Assembly (NCBI GenBank): GCA_021323335.1
Contig: JAJTCN010000049.1
Location: 1-44,701 of the forward strand
From: Ramlibacter sp.
GTDB taxonomy: Bacteria; Pseudomonadota; Gammaproteobacteria; Burkholderiales; Burkholderiaceae_C
Reading direction: 5' to 3'
DNA length: 44,701 nt
In this document: piece after piece, positions 15,021-23,160 of the stretch
Numbering within the stretch: position 1 is the stretch's first letter
How the letters are laid out: every line of letters begins with the position of its first letter
Notes under the pieces: model-generated
Databases searched by the model: none
Seen by the model: only the letters and a program-made list of their open reading frames with translations
What the model was told of the DNA's origin: nothing
Translations under genes and position numbers: made by a program

Positions 15021-16880
15021 ATGTCCGCACAAGCCACCGCCGCCGCCGAAGTCCTCGTCAACACGTCGACGCTCCAGCACCAGAACAACGCCAGCATCAC
15101 GGCCCTCGCCGACGGCGGCTGGGTGGTCACCTGGCAGTCCTCGCACGAGGGGCTGATGGATGTCTACCAGCAGCGCTACACCGCCGCCGGCGCGAGGGTG
15201 GGCGGCGAAGTGCTGGTCAACACCAACACCACCGACGACCAGTGGGCGCCGAGCACCACGGCTCTGCCCGATGGCGGCTGGGTCGTGGCCTGGACCTCGC
15301 GCGCCACCGATGCCGGCGAGATCCGCCTGCAGCGGTTCGATTCGGCGGGCGCCAAGGTGGGCGCGGAGGTGGAGGTGAACACCTATACCACCAGCTACCA
15401 GACGCGCGCCGCCGTGACCACGCTGGCGGACGGCGGCTGGCTGGTCACCTGGGAATCCGAAGGCCAGGATGGCCAGTGGGGAGGCATCTACCAGCAACGG
15501 TACAGCTCCGCGGGTGCGGAGGTCGGAGCCGAGACGCTGGTCAACACCACCACGGCCAACGTGCAGCAGATTCCCTCGGTCACCGCGTTGGCGGATGGCG
15601 GCTGGGTGGTGACCTGGGAGTCGTTCGACGCGGTCGAGGGCATGGACGTCTGGCAACGGCGCTACGACGCCACGGGCGCGGCGGTCGGCGGCGAGGCGCG
15701 GGTCAACGCCGTGCTGGCCGACGAGCGCTTCGGGACCACGGTGACCGCGCTGGACGACGGCGGCTGGGTGGTCGCCTGGGGCAGCCACCTGCAGGACGGC
15801 AGCGGCGCCGGCGTCTACCAGCAGCGCTTCGGCGCCAATGGCGCGGCCGTGGGAACGGAAACGCTGGTCAACACCACCACCGCCGGCGGCCAGAACACGC
15901 CCTGCGTCACCGCACTGCCGGATGGCGGTTGGGTGGTGAGCTGGGAATCCTGGAACGAGGGCAGCAGCGACGCGGAGATCTACCTCCAGCGCTACGACGC
16001 TGCCGGCGCACCGGTGGGCGGCGAGACGCTGGTCAACGTCACCACCAGCGGCCTGCAGCTTGCGACCACGTTGACCGCGCTGGCCGACGGCAGCTGGGTG
16101 GTCGCCTGGGAATCGGCACACGGCGGCGGCGGGATGGACACCTACCAGCGGCACTTCGCGCCGGACATCGTGGGAACGGCGGCGGCCGAAACGCTCACCG
16201 GCACGGCCTGGGACGAAGTGCTGCACGGCCTGGGCGGCCATGACACGCTGGACGGACAGGGCGGACGCGACACCCTCATCGGCGGCGGCGGCCACGACAC
16301 CTACGTCGCGGACCGCCCCGGCGACGTCGTGCAGGAGGCCGCGGGGCGCGGGACGGACCTGGTGCTCGCCGCGATGAGCTTCAGCCTGAAAGGCAATGAA
16401 GCGGTGGAACACCTGACGCTCACCGGCACCGGCAACACCGTCGGCACGGGCAACACGGGCGACAACGCGCTCACCGGCAACACCGGCGCGAACACGCTTT
16501 CCGGCCTGGCCGGCAACGACACACTGGCCGGCGGATCAGGCCAGGACAGCCTGGCCGGGGGCGCAGGGGCGGACCGCTTCGTGTTCGGCGCCGTGGGCGA
16601 CAGCCGGCCGGCCTTCTTCGACGTGATCGCGGATTTCACGAGCGGCATGGACCGCATCGACCTGTCGGTGCTGGATGCGAACGCCATGGTGGCGGGCCAG
16701 CAGGACTTCAGCTTCATCGGCGCAGCCGCGTTCGGCGCCGATGCCACCGGGCAGCTGCGCTATGTGTACGACGGCAGCACGTTGATGCTGTACGGCAGCA
16801 CGGATGCGGACGCGGCGCCGGAGTTCAAGGTGCAGGTGGTGGGCGCAACGGCGATCGGGGCGGGGGACCTGGTGCTCTGA
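15021..16880 (+). CDS. RTX-type secreted protein with seven ~53-residue repeats
   Basis: A 619-residue protein without a signal peptide. Residues about 10-380 are seven tandem repeats of about 53 residues with the pattern (E)xLVNTxT...Q...TALADGGWVVTWES...YQQRYDAAGAxVGGE. They are followed by RTX nonapeptides (GLGGHDTLDGQGGRDTLIGG and a second block with GLAGNDTLAGGSGQDSLAGG). The C-terminal region has FDVIADFTSGMDRIDLSVLD, as in serralysin-type secretion domains. Calcium-binding RTX repeats and this tail imply type I secretion. Seven equal beta-rich repeats could close as one seven-bladed propeller (inference). No type I transporter genes are in the window. An AAGGAG site precedes the ATG. 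The role could be adhesion or an extracellular matrix/S-layer function. Confidence 0.88.
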   Translation: MSAQATAAAEVLVNTSTLQHQNNASITALADGGWVVTWQSSHEGLMDVYQQRYTAAGARVGGEVLVNTNTTDDQWAPSTTALPDGGWVVAWTSRATDAGEIRLQRFDSAGAKVGAEVEVNTYTTSYQTRAAVTTLADGGWLVTWESEGQDGQWGGIYQQRYSSAGAEVGAETLVNTTTANVQQIPSVTALADGGWVVTWESFDAVEGMDVWQRRYDATGAAVGGEARVNAVLADERFGTTVTALDDGGWVVAWGSHLQDGSGAGVYQQRFGANGAAVGTETLVNTTTAGGQNTPCVTALPDGGWVVSWESWNEGSSDAEIYLQRYDAAGAPVGGETLVNVTTSGLQLATTLTALADGSWVVAWESAHGGGGMDTYQRHFAPDIVGTAAAETLTGTAWDEVLHGLGGHDTLDGQGGRDTLIGGGGHDTYVADRPGDVVQEAAGRGTDLVLAAMSFSLKGNEAVEHLTLTGTGNTVGTGNTGDNALTGNTGANTLSGLAGNDTLAGGSGQDSLAGGAGADRFVFGAVGDSRPAFFDVIADFTSGMDRIDLSVLDANAMVAGQQDFSFIGAAAFGADATGQLRYVYDGSTLMLYGSTDADAAPEFKVQVVGATAIGAGDLVL

Positions 16881-16890
16881 TCGCCGGGGA

Positions 16891-16927
16891 GCTGGGGTTC
16901 GCCTTCGGGCTCACCGCCAGCCTACGA
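16891..16927. repeat. diverged REP-like element
   Basis: The stretch ctggggttcgccttcgggct...caccgccagcctacga shares the ggggttcg...ctcacc...cctacga layout of the elements at 30887-30981. It lies just after the RTX gene and probably contributes to a terminator between the convergent RTX and FAH genes. Confidence 0.55.
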
Positions 16928-16961
16928 ACATCAACGCACCCCAAGGGCCGCGGGCGCCTTG

Positions 16962-16991
16962 CGTAGGCCGGGTTGCCGAAGGCACCCCGGC
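16962..16991. repeat. REP-like 30-bp repeat, copy 3
   Basis: Identical over 30 bases to the copies at 12291-12320 and 13269-13298. It ends three bases before the stop codon of the FAH-family gene and separates that gene from the convergent RTX gene. Confidence 0.9.
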
Positions 16992-16994
16992 GAC

Positions 16995-17750
16995 TCAGCC
17001 CGCCTTGAACGGCACCACGAGCTGGCGCTGTTCGCCCAGGCCTTCGATGCCCAGCGTCATCACGTCGCCCTTCTTCAGGTACCGCGGCGGCTTCATGCCG
17101 AGGCCCACGCCCGGGGGCGTGCCGGTGGTGATGACGTCGCCCGGCTCCAGCGTCATGAAGTGGCTGCAATAGCTCACGATCTTGGCGCAGTTGAAGATCA
17201 TGGTGCGGGTGTTGCCGGTCTGCATGCGCTCGCCATTGACGTCCAGCCACATCGCCAGCTTCTGCACGTTGGTCATCTCGTCGCTGGTCACCAGCCAGGG
17301 GCCGATGGGGCCGAAGGTGTCGCAGCCCTTGCCCTTGTCCCACTGCGAGCCGCGCTCCAGCTGGTAGCCCAGCTCCACTTCCCAGTCGGTCTTGACGGAG
17401 CCGCGCGGCAGCATCACGGGGTCGTTCGGGCCCTGGATGCAGCTGGTCGCCTTCATGAAGACGATGGGCTCGGCCGGGATCGGCATGTTGGATTCGGCCG
17501 CGTGGTCCGAGTAGTTCAGGCCGATGGCGATGAACTTGGGCACGTGCGCCACCGGGCAGCCGAAGCGCGGGTTGCCGCGCACCAGCGGCAGCTTGGCCGG
17601 GTTGGCCTTGCGGATCTTCGTCAGGCCGACCTGCCCGAGCTGCGCCGGGCCGATGTCCGGCACGACGCTGCTGAGGTCGCGCAGCTTGCCGTCGGCGTCG
17701 ATCAGTCCCGGCTTTTCCTTGCCGGGGTTGCCATAGCGAACGAGTTTCAT
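16995..17750 (-). CDS. FAH-family hydrolase (2,4-diketo-3-deoxy acid hydrolase-like) with internal deletion
   Basis: A 251-residue member of the fumarylacetoacetate hydrolase family, of the type that splits 2,4-diketo-3-deoxy sugar acids to pyruvate and a hydroxyacid. Family segments are PKFIAIGLNYSDHAAESNMP, TDWEVELG (metal ligands Glu124 and Glu126), KGCDTFGPIGPWLVTSDE and DVITTGTPPGVGLG. Relatives are about 280 residues. Here TDWEVELG runs straight into YQLERGSQWDKG at residues 128/129 (near base 17366), skipping about 30 residues that normally include the NDVSER-type motif and the third metal-ligand Asp. The deletion is in frame. Activity is therefore doubtful. A purine-rich site precedes the ATG. 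It is last in a three-gene unit with two SDRs. Confidence 0.85.
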   Translation of the reverse strand: MKLVRYGNPGKEKPGLIDADGKLRDLSSVVPDIGPAQLGQVGLTKIRKANPAKLPLVRGNPRFGCPVAHVPKFIAIGLNYSDHAAESNMPIPAEPIVFMKATSCIQGPNDPVMLPRGSVKTDWEVELGYQLERGSQWDKGKGCDTFGPIGPWLVTSDEMTNVQKLAMWLDVNGERMQTGNTRTMIFNCAKIVSYCSHFMTLEPGDVITTGTPPGVGLGMKPPRYLKKGDVMTLGIEGLGEQRQLVVPFKAG

Positions 17751-17773
17751 TTGCTTCTCTTTCCTCTTCTTCT

Positions 17774-18520
17774 TCAATAGGTGGCGCGGCCACCAGACAA
17801 ATCGAACACCGCGCCGGTGGAAAACGAGCAGTCCTCGGTGCACAGCCAGCCGACCATCGCCGCGATCTCCTCCGGCAGGCCGAAGCGGCCCATCGGGATT
17901 TTCGACAGCATGAAGTCGATGTGCTGCTGCGACATCTGGTCGAAGATGGCGGTCTTCACCGCCGCCGGCGTCACGCAGTTCACGCGGATGCCGGTGTCGG
18001 CCAGTTCCTTGCCGAGGGACTTGGTCAGCGCCATCACGCCGGCCTTGCTCGCACTGTAGGCGCTGGCGTTCGGGTTGCCATCCTTGCCGGCGACGGAGGC
18101 GATGTTGACGATGCGGCCGTAGTTGGCCTCGCGCATGGCCGGCACCACCTCGCGGCAGCAGATGAACAGGCCGGTGAGGTTGACCTCCATCACCTGGCGC
18201 CAGGCATCCACAGGGTACTCCCACAGCTTGGTGTTCGGGCCGGTGATGCCGGCGCTGTTGACGAGCGCATCGATGCGCTTCTCGCGCTGCAGCGTCTGCT
18301 GGACGGCACCGCGCACGGAGGTCTCGCTGGCCACGTCGACGACGACGAAGCCGACGCCGGCGCCGAGTTCGCGCGCGGCCTTGGCCGCGGCCGCCTCGTC
18401 GCGGTCCCACAGGGTCACGCGCCCGCCGGAAGCGAGCAGGCGCTGCGCGATGGCAAAGCCCAGGCCGGCGGCGCCGCCGGTGACGATCGCATGGCGGCCC
18501 TGGAAGTCGAGCTGGTTCAT
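17774..18520 (-). CDS. SDR-family oxidoreductase (FabG-like)
   Basis: A 248-residue classical short-chain dehydrogenase/reductase. It shows the Rossmann motif TGGAAGLG (about 15-22), the NSAG motif and the catalytic Ser/Tyr/Lys set within NIASVAGKDGNPNASAYSAS followed by KAG. An Asp after the second strand (TLWDRD) favours NAD over NADP. Its start codon overlaps the stop of the upstream SDR by four bases (ATGA), and the FAH gene begins 23 bases after its stop. In this locus it is likely to oxidise a sugar, sugar lactone precursor or keto-deoxy acid; which step cannot be told from sequence. It is intact and normal in length. Confidence 0.88.
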   Translation of the reverse strand: MNQLDFQGRHAIVTGGAAGLGFAIAQRLLASGGRVTLWDRDEAAAAKAARELGAGVGFVVVDVASETSVRGAVQQTLQREKRIDALVNSAGITGPNTKLWEYPVDAWRQVMEVNLTGLFICCREVVPAMREANYGRIVNIASVAGKDGNPNASAYSASKAGVMALTKSLGKELADTGIRVNCVTPAAVKTAIFDQMSQQHIDFMLSKIPMGRFGLPEEIAAMVGWLCTEDCSFSTGAVFDLSGGRATY

Positions 18521-19263
18521 ATCGTGATGCCTCCGTCCGCAGCATAAGCCTGGCCGGTGACGAACACCGACTCGTCGCTGGCCAGGAAGACCACCAGCGG
18601 CGCCATCTCTTCCGGCTTGGCCAGCCGTCCCATCGGCTGCCGCGCGATGAAGGCCTTGCGCGCGGCCTCCGGGTCCGGGTTGGCGTTGATGCGGTCGTGC
18701 AGCGACGGCGTGTCGACGGTGCCGGGGCAGATCGCGTTGCAGCGGATGCCGTGGGTCACGTAATCCGCGGCCACGCTCTTGGTCAGGCCGATCACGGCCG
18801 CCTTGGTGGTGCCGTAGATGAAGCGATTCGGCAGGCCCTTGATGCTGCTGCACACGCTGGCCATGTTGATGATGCTGCCGCGGCCCTTGCCGTCGTCGTT
18901 TTCCAGCATGCGCGGCAGCGCGGCCTGGATGGCCCAGAACTGCGCCCGCACATTGAGGTTCAGCGCGAAGTTCCATTCCTCGTCGGTCGCCTGCAGCACG
19001 GTGCCGCCGTGGACGAAGCCGGCGCAGTTGAACAGCACGTCGATGGCCGGCATCGACTGGATGACCTTGTTGATCGCCGGCTTGTCCAGCACGTCGAGCT
19101 GCACGCAGCGGATGCCCTGCACGCCTTCGTAGCTGTCCAGCAGTTTCGGGTTGACGTCGGTGGCCCAGACCTGGGCGCCTTCGGCGGCGAGCGCCTGCGC
19201 GCTGGCGCGGCCGATGCCCTGCCCCGCCGCGGTGACGAGGGCGGTTCTGCCTTTGAGTCGCAT
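18517..19263 (-). CDS. SDR-family dehydrogenase, 2-keto-3-deoxy-L-fuconate dehydrogenase/BDH2-like
   Basis: A 248-residue SDR close in sequence pattern to the family holding human BDH2 (DHRS6) and bacterial 2-keto-3-deoxy-L-fuconate 4-dehydrogenase. Marks are the N-terminus RLKGRTALVTAAGQGIGRAS, ATDVN after the second strand (NAD preference), DVLFNCAGFVHGGTVL, SIINMASVCSSIKGLPNRF, catalytic YGTTKAAVIGLTKSVAADYV and CNAICPGTVDTPSLHDR. The expected reaction is oxidation of a 2-keto-3-deoxy sugar acid at C4 to the 2,4-diketo acid, the substrate of FAH-type hydrolases, which fits the downstream gene. ATG at 19263 is preferred because AGGAG lies six bases upstream; an ATG at 19269 is too close to it. 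Confidence 0.87.
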   Translation of the reverse strand: MRLKGRTALVTAAGQGIGRASAQALAAEGAQVWATDVNPKLLDSYEGVQGIRCVQLDVLDKPAINKVIQSMPAIDVLFNCAGFVHGGTVLQATDEEWNFALNLNVRAQFWAIQAALPRMLENDDGKGRGSIINMASVCSSIKGLPNRFIYGTTKAAVIGLTKSVAADYVTHGIRCNAICPGTVDTPSLHDRINANPDPEAARKAFIARQPMGRLAKPEEMAPLVVFLASDESVFVTGQAYAADGGITI

Positions 19264-19337
19264 GTTCATCTCCTGGCCGGCGCCGGCTAGGGAACACCCC
19301 GATGCGCCGCGCCCGACTGGCACCGATAGTAATTGGC

Positions 19338-19353
19338 CTGACCACTTGGCCAG
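19338..19353. promoter_or_regulatory. palindromic site, likely FadR-type regulator operator
   Basis: ctgacca-ct-tggccag forms a 7-bp inverted repeat with one mismatch around a 2-base centre, the size of GntR/FadR-family operators. It lies between the divergent SDR operon (start 19263) and the regulator gene (start 19379), where autoregulation and operon control would be expected. A second ttggcc directly upstream (19333-19338) may widen the site. Confidence 0.5.
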
Positions 19354-19378
19354 TCATCGTCAACCCTAACCCCTCCCG

Positions 19379-20110
19379 ATGCCCCTGCAAGCCGTCGAAT
19401 CCAGCCGCCTGTACCGCCAGATCGCGGAGCAGCTGCGTGGCTTGATCAGCGCGGGCGAATTCGATGCGGGCACGCGGCTGCCGGCCGAACGGGACCTGGC
19501 CAAGCAGCTCGGCGTCAGCCGGCCCTCGGTGCGCGAGGCCCTCATCGCGCTGGAGGTCGAAGGCTGGGTCGAGGTGCGCACCGGCTCCGGCATCTACGTG
19601 CAGCCGCCACAGCAGCGCAATGGCCACGGCGCGGCGCGCGGCGCCAACGGCGGCGGCGATACCGCCGACTGGGGACCGCTGGAGCTGATGCGGGCGCGCG
19701 AGCTGGTCGAAGGCGAAGTGGCCGCTCTGGCGGCGCGCCACGCGCGCAAGGCGCACATCGCCGCCATGAGCAGCGCGCTCGACCACATGCGGCAGGACGC
19801 CGCGGCCGGCGTGGAGCCGCGCGCCGGCGACGAGGAATTCCACACCGCCATCGCGCAGGCCTGCGGCAACGAGGTGCTGAACGACACCGTGCGCAGCTAC
19901 TGGAGCGCGCGCCACGGCCCGATCTTCTCGCGCCTGGGCGACTATTTCGAGAACCCCGCGTCCTGGAGCGCCGCCGTCGTCGAACACGCGGCGGTGCTCG
20001 AGGCGATCCGCGCGCGCGACGCCCAGGCGGCCCGCGCGGCGATGCAGCAGCACCTGAAGAAAGCCACCAGTCGATACAGCGCGAGCTGGCGCCGCGCCAA
20101 CCATTCCTGA
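19379..20110 (+). CDS. FadR-subfamily GntR transcriptional regulator
   Basis: A 243-residue regulator. The N-terminal winged helix-turn-helix (about 8-78) has the GntR pattern LYRQIAEQLRGLISAGEF, LPAERDLAKQLGVSRPSVRE and VRTGSGIYV. After a Gly-rich linker (about 80-98) comes an all-helical FCD effector domain (about 100-230) with a metal-site-like DEEFHTAIAQACGN and HAAVLEAIRARD. FCD regulators sense small carboxylates, often sugar acids, and repress adjacent catabolic genes. Here it sits at the hinge of the divergent SDR/FAH and TRAP/uxaA units and is followed 28 bases later by dctP. The likely ligand is a sugar acid or its keto-deoxy product (inference). Confidence 0.9.
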   Translation: MPLQAVESSRLYRQIAEQLRGLISAGEFDAGTRLPAERDLAKQLGVSRPSVREALIALEVEGWVEVRTGSGIYVQPPQQRNGHGAARGANGGGDTADWGPLELMRARELVEGEVAALAARHARKAHIAAMSSALDHMRQDAAAGVEPRAGDEEFHTAIAQACGNEVLNDTVRSYWSARHGPIFSRLGDYFENPASWSAAVVEHAAVLEAIRARDAQAARAAMQQHLKKATSRYSASWRRANHS

Positions 20111-20138
20111 CGCCAGAGCAAACCACTAGGAGACATCG

Positions 20139-21116
20139 ATGAGCAAACGCATGACCCTGAAACTGATCGCGGCCTGTGCCCTGGCATCCGCCGTGGCGGC
20201 GCCGGCCTTCGCGCAGACCAAGCTGAAGTGGGCGCACGTCTACGAGACGTCCGAGCCGTACCACAAGTGGTCGGTGTGGGCGGGCGAGGAGTTCAAGAAG
20301 CGCACCAACGGCAAGTACGAGATCCAGGTGTTCCCGGCTTCCAGCCTCGGCAAGGAAAGCGAGATCAACCAGGGCCTGCAGCTCGGCACGGTGGACATCA
20401 TCCTGACCGGCGCGTCCTTCGCCGCCACCTCCTTCCCGCGGCTGGCCGTCAGCTACTACCCGTTCACCTTCCGCGACGCCGACCACGTGATGAAGTACGC
20501 CAAGTCGGACGTCTTCAAGGAGCTGACCGAGGGCTACAAGAAGGCCACCGGCAACACCGTGACCGCCCTCACCTACTACGGCGCGCGCCACGCCACGTCG
20601 AACAAGCTGTTCACCAACTGCGACCAGATGAAGGGCCTGAAGATGCGCGTGCCCGACGCGCCGGCCTACACCGCGCTGCCGCGCGCCTGCGGCGCCAACC
20701 CCACGCCGATCGCCTTCGCCGAGGTGTACCTGGCGCTGCAGAACGGGACCGTCGACGCGCAGGAGAACCCGCTGCCGACGATCGAGGCCAAGAAGTTCTA
20801 CGAAGTGCAGAAGAACATCATCCTCACCGGCCACATCGCCGACTCGCTGCTCACCGTGGTGTCGCCCGCCCTGCTGGGCAAGCTGACGCCGGCCGAGCAG
20901 AAGATCCTGTTCGACGTGACCCAGGAAGCCGCCGAGAAGGCCACCGCCGACATCCGCAAGCGTGAAGGCGAGCTGGTCGACGAGTTCAAGAAGAAGGGCA
21001 TCAACGTGGTCACCGTGGACCGCAACGACTTCCAGCAGCGCGTGCTGAAGGCCATTTCCTTCGAGTCCATGAAGCTGGACAAGAAGGACTGGGACCGCGT
21101 CGTCGGCCTCAAGTGA
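20139..21116 (+). CDS. dctP: TRAP transporter substrate-binding protein DctP
   Basis: A 325-residue periplasmic binding protein. The signal peptide ends at AFA-Q (about residue 25). The mature part begins KLKWAHVYETSEPYHKW and contains ASSLGKESEINQGLQLGTVD, the Arg-bearing GLKMRVPDAPAY that contacts the substrate carboxylate in DctP proteins, and NGTVDAQENPLPTI. It delivers an acid substrate to the DctQM permease. An AGGAG site precedes the ATG. The next gene starts at the last base of its stop codon. Genomic context points to a hexonate, pentonate or deoxysugar acid. Confidence 0.93.
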   Translation: MSKRMTLKLIAACALASAVAAPAFAQTKLKWAHVYETSEPYHKWSVWAGEEFKKRTNGKYEIQVFPASSLGKESEINQGLQLGTVDIILTGASFAATSFPRLAVSYYPFTFRDADHVMKYAKSDVFKELTEGYKKATGNTVTALTYYGARHATSNKLFTNCDQMKGLKMRVPDAPAYTALPRACGANPTPIAFAEVYLALQNGTVDAQENPLPTIEAKKFYEVQKNIILTGHIADSLLTVVSPALLGKLTPAEQKILFDVTQEAAEKATADIRKREGELVDEFKKKGINVVTVDRNDFQQRVLKAISFESMKLDKKDWDRVVGLK

Positions 21117-21748
21117 TGCAGGCTGCCCGCACCGGGGGGGCAGCGAGCGGGGCGGGCGCGAGCCCGCCGCCGCAGGAACGCTCCATCATCGACGACATGC
21201 CACAGGTGATGGGCGACGACGGGGAGTTCCACGCGCCCGAGCAGGTGGTGGACCTCTCCGACACGCCCTACGAGGCCTGGCTGGCGCTGGGCTTCTTCTG
21301 GATCCTGGGAGGCGTGGTCTTCTACCAGTTCTTCACGCGCTACGTCATGAACGACTCGGCGGCGTGGACGGAGGAGATCGCGCGCTACCTGCTGATCGCG
21401 GTGGTGTTCACCGGCGCCACCATTGGCGTGGCGAAGAACAACCACATCCAGGTGGACTTCTTCTACCGCTACATGCCCACGGCCATGGGCCGCGTGCTGG
21501 CCACTGCGGTGGACGTGATCCGCACCGCGTTCTTCGCGGCGGCGGTGGTGCTGACCGTGCTGATGATGCTGAAGCTGGGCACCAACTCGCGCATGACGAT
21601 GGTGGACCTGCCCATGAACTGGGTCTACGGCGTGTGCATGGTGGGCTTCGCCCTCATGACCATCCGCTCGGTGATGGTGACCCGGCGCCACTGGCAGCGC
21701 GGCTACACCGTGCTGGAGCGTCCCATGACCGAAATGACCGACAACTAG
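21116..21748 (+). CDS. dctQ: TRAP transporter small membrane subunit DctQ
   Basis: A 210-residue inner-membrane protein with about four helices (about 54-75, 90-112, 132-155 and 168-188). It carries the DctQ hallmark FYQFFTRYVMNDSAAWTEEI followed by ARYLLI. The N-terminus (about 1-50) is a long, polar cytoplasmic extension rich in Gly, Ala and Pro, longer than in most DctQ proteins. ATG at 21116 shares one base with the dctP stop codon (TGATG); a GTG at 21113 is in frame but less likely. It scaffolds the large subunit DctM, whose gene begins 12 bases downstream. Confidence 0.92.
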   Translation: MQAARTGGAASGAGASPPPQERSIIDDMPQVMGDDGEFHAPEQVVDLSDTPYEAWLALGFFWILGGVVFYQFFTRYVMNDSAAWTEEIARYLLIAVVFTGATIGVAKNNHIQVDFFYRYMPTAMGRVLATAVDVIRTAFFAAAVVLTVLMMLKLGTNSRMTMVDLPMNWVYGVCMVGFALMTIRSVMVTRRHWQRGYTVLERPMTEMTDN

Positions 21749-21760
21749 AACGACGACACC

Positions 21761-23155
21761 ATGCTCAAGGTCATCTTCCTCCTGCTCATGAGCGGCGGCA
21801 TCCCCGTGGCCGTCGCCATGGCGGGCTCGGCGCTGCTGTACATCCTGTACACCGGCAACCTGCCGCCCTTCGTGGTGATCCACCGCATGGTGAGCGGCAT
21901 CGACAGCTTTCCCCTGCTGGCGGTGCCCTTCTTCATCCTGGCCGGCAACCTGATGAACAACGCCGGCATCACCAACCGCATCTACAACTACGCGCTGGCG
22001 CTGGTGGGCTGGCTCAAGGGAGGCCTGGGCCACGTCAACGTGGTCGGTTCGGTGGTGTTCGCCGGCATGAGCGGCACGGCCATCGCCGACGCGGCCGGCC
22101 TGGGCACGATCGAAATCAAGGCGATGAAGGACCACGGCTACGCGACCGAGTTCGCCGTCGGCGTGACGGCCGCCTCGGCCACGCTGGGCCCGATCATCCC
22201 GCCGAGCCTGCCGTTCGTGATCTACGGGATGATGGCCAACGTGAGCGTCGGCGCGCTGTTCCTCGCCGGCATCCTGCCGGGCGTCTTCATGGCGTTCCTG
22301 ATGATGCTGACGGTGGCGTACTTCGCCCACAAGAACGGCTGGGGCGGTGACATCAAGTTCGAATGGCACCGCGTCTCCAAGGCCATCATCGAGACGCTGG
22401 TGGTGATCGGCTGGCCGGCGCTGGTGTGGTTCCTGGTGGTGAAGCTCGGCTTCCAGGCCCAGCTGACGGTGCTGCTCTGCGGCATCGCGCTGTTCGTCGG
22501 CGACCGCCTGTTCAAGTGGCAGGCCGTGCTGCCGATCATGACGCCGGTGCTGCTGATCGGCGGCATGACCACGGGCGTTTTCACCCCGACCGAGGGCGCC
22601 ATCGCCGCCTGCCTGTGGGCGATGGTCCTGGGCTTCGCCTGGTATCGCACGCTCAGCTGGAAGATGTTCGTCAAGGTGTCGCTGGACACCGTGGAGACCA
22701 CGGCGACCGTGCTGTTCATCGTGGCGGCCGCCAGCATCTTCGGCTGGATGCTCACGGCCACCGGTGTCACCGCGGCCATCTCGTCGTGGGTGCTCGGCTT
22801 CACGCGGGAACCCTGGGTCTTCCTGCTGCTGGCCAACCTGCTGATGCTGTTCGTCGGCTGCTTCCTCGAGCCGACCGCGGCCATCACCATCCTGGTGCCG
22901 ATCCTGGTTCCGATCTGCCAGCAGCTGGGCATCGACCTCGTGCACTTCGGCCTGGTGATGGTGCTCAACCTGATGATCGGGCTGCTGCATCCACCGATGG
23001 GCATGGTGCTGTTCGTGCTGGCGCGGGTGGCCAAGCTGTCGGTGGAGCGGACGACAATAGCGATCCTGCCGTGGCTGATACCGTTGCTCGCTTCCCTGGT
23101 GTTCATCACGTATGTGCCGCAGGCCGTGATGTGGCTTCCGAAAATGTTTTATTAA
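21761..23155 (+). CDS. dctM: TRAP transporter large permease DctM
   Basis: A 464-residue membrane protein with about 12 helices and two helical-hairpin motifs. Family segments are SFPLLAVPFFILAGNLMNNA, FAGMSGTAIADAAGLGTIEI, ATLGPIIPPSLPFVIYG, GVFTPTEGAIAA and FLEPTAAITILVPI. DctM is a sodium-dependent secondary transporter that takes substrate from DctP. Length is at the upper end of the family and no break is seen. The gene ends nine bases before a large inverted repeat (23161-23239) that separates it from the damaged uxaA gene. Confidence 0.94.
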   Translation: MLKVIFLLLMSGGIPVAVAMAGSALLYILYTGNLPPFVVIHRMVSGIDSFPLLAVPFFILAGNLMNNAGITNRIYNYALALVGWLKGGLGHVNVVGSVVFAGMSGTAIADAAGLGTIEIKAMKDHGYATEFAVGVTAASATLGPIIPPSLPFVIYGMMANVSVGALFLAGILPGVFMAFLMMLTVAYFAHKNGWGGDIKFEWHRVSKAIIETLVVIGWPALVWFLVVKLGFQAQLTVLLCGIALFVGDRLFKWQAVLPIMTPVLLIGGMTTGVFTPTEGAIAACLWAMVLGFAWYRTLSWKMFVKVSLDTVETTATVLFIVAAASIFGWMLTATGVTAAISSWVLGFTREPWVFLLLANLLMLFVGCFLEPTAAITILVPILVPICQQLGIDLVHFGLVMVLNLMIGLLHPPMGMVLFVLARVAKLSVERTTIAILPWLIPLLASLVFITYVPQAVMWLPKMFY

Positions 23156-23160
23156 AGGAC

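Noticed and set aside
12291..16991. CRISPR array from repeated 30-base units
   Set aside because: The copies are kilobases apart, palindromic and lie between genes; they are REP-like elements, not direct repeats with spacers.
20798..22990. 730-codon open frame on the minus strand opposite dctP/dctQ/dctM
   Set aside because: Composition is dominated by His, Gln, Asp and Arg, typical of antisense to membrane-protein genes; no motif is seen.
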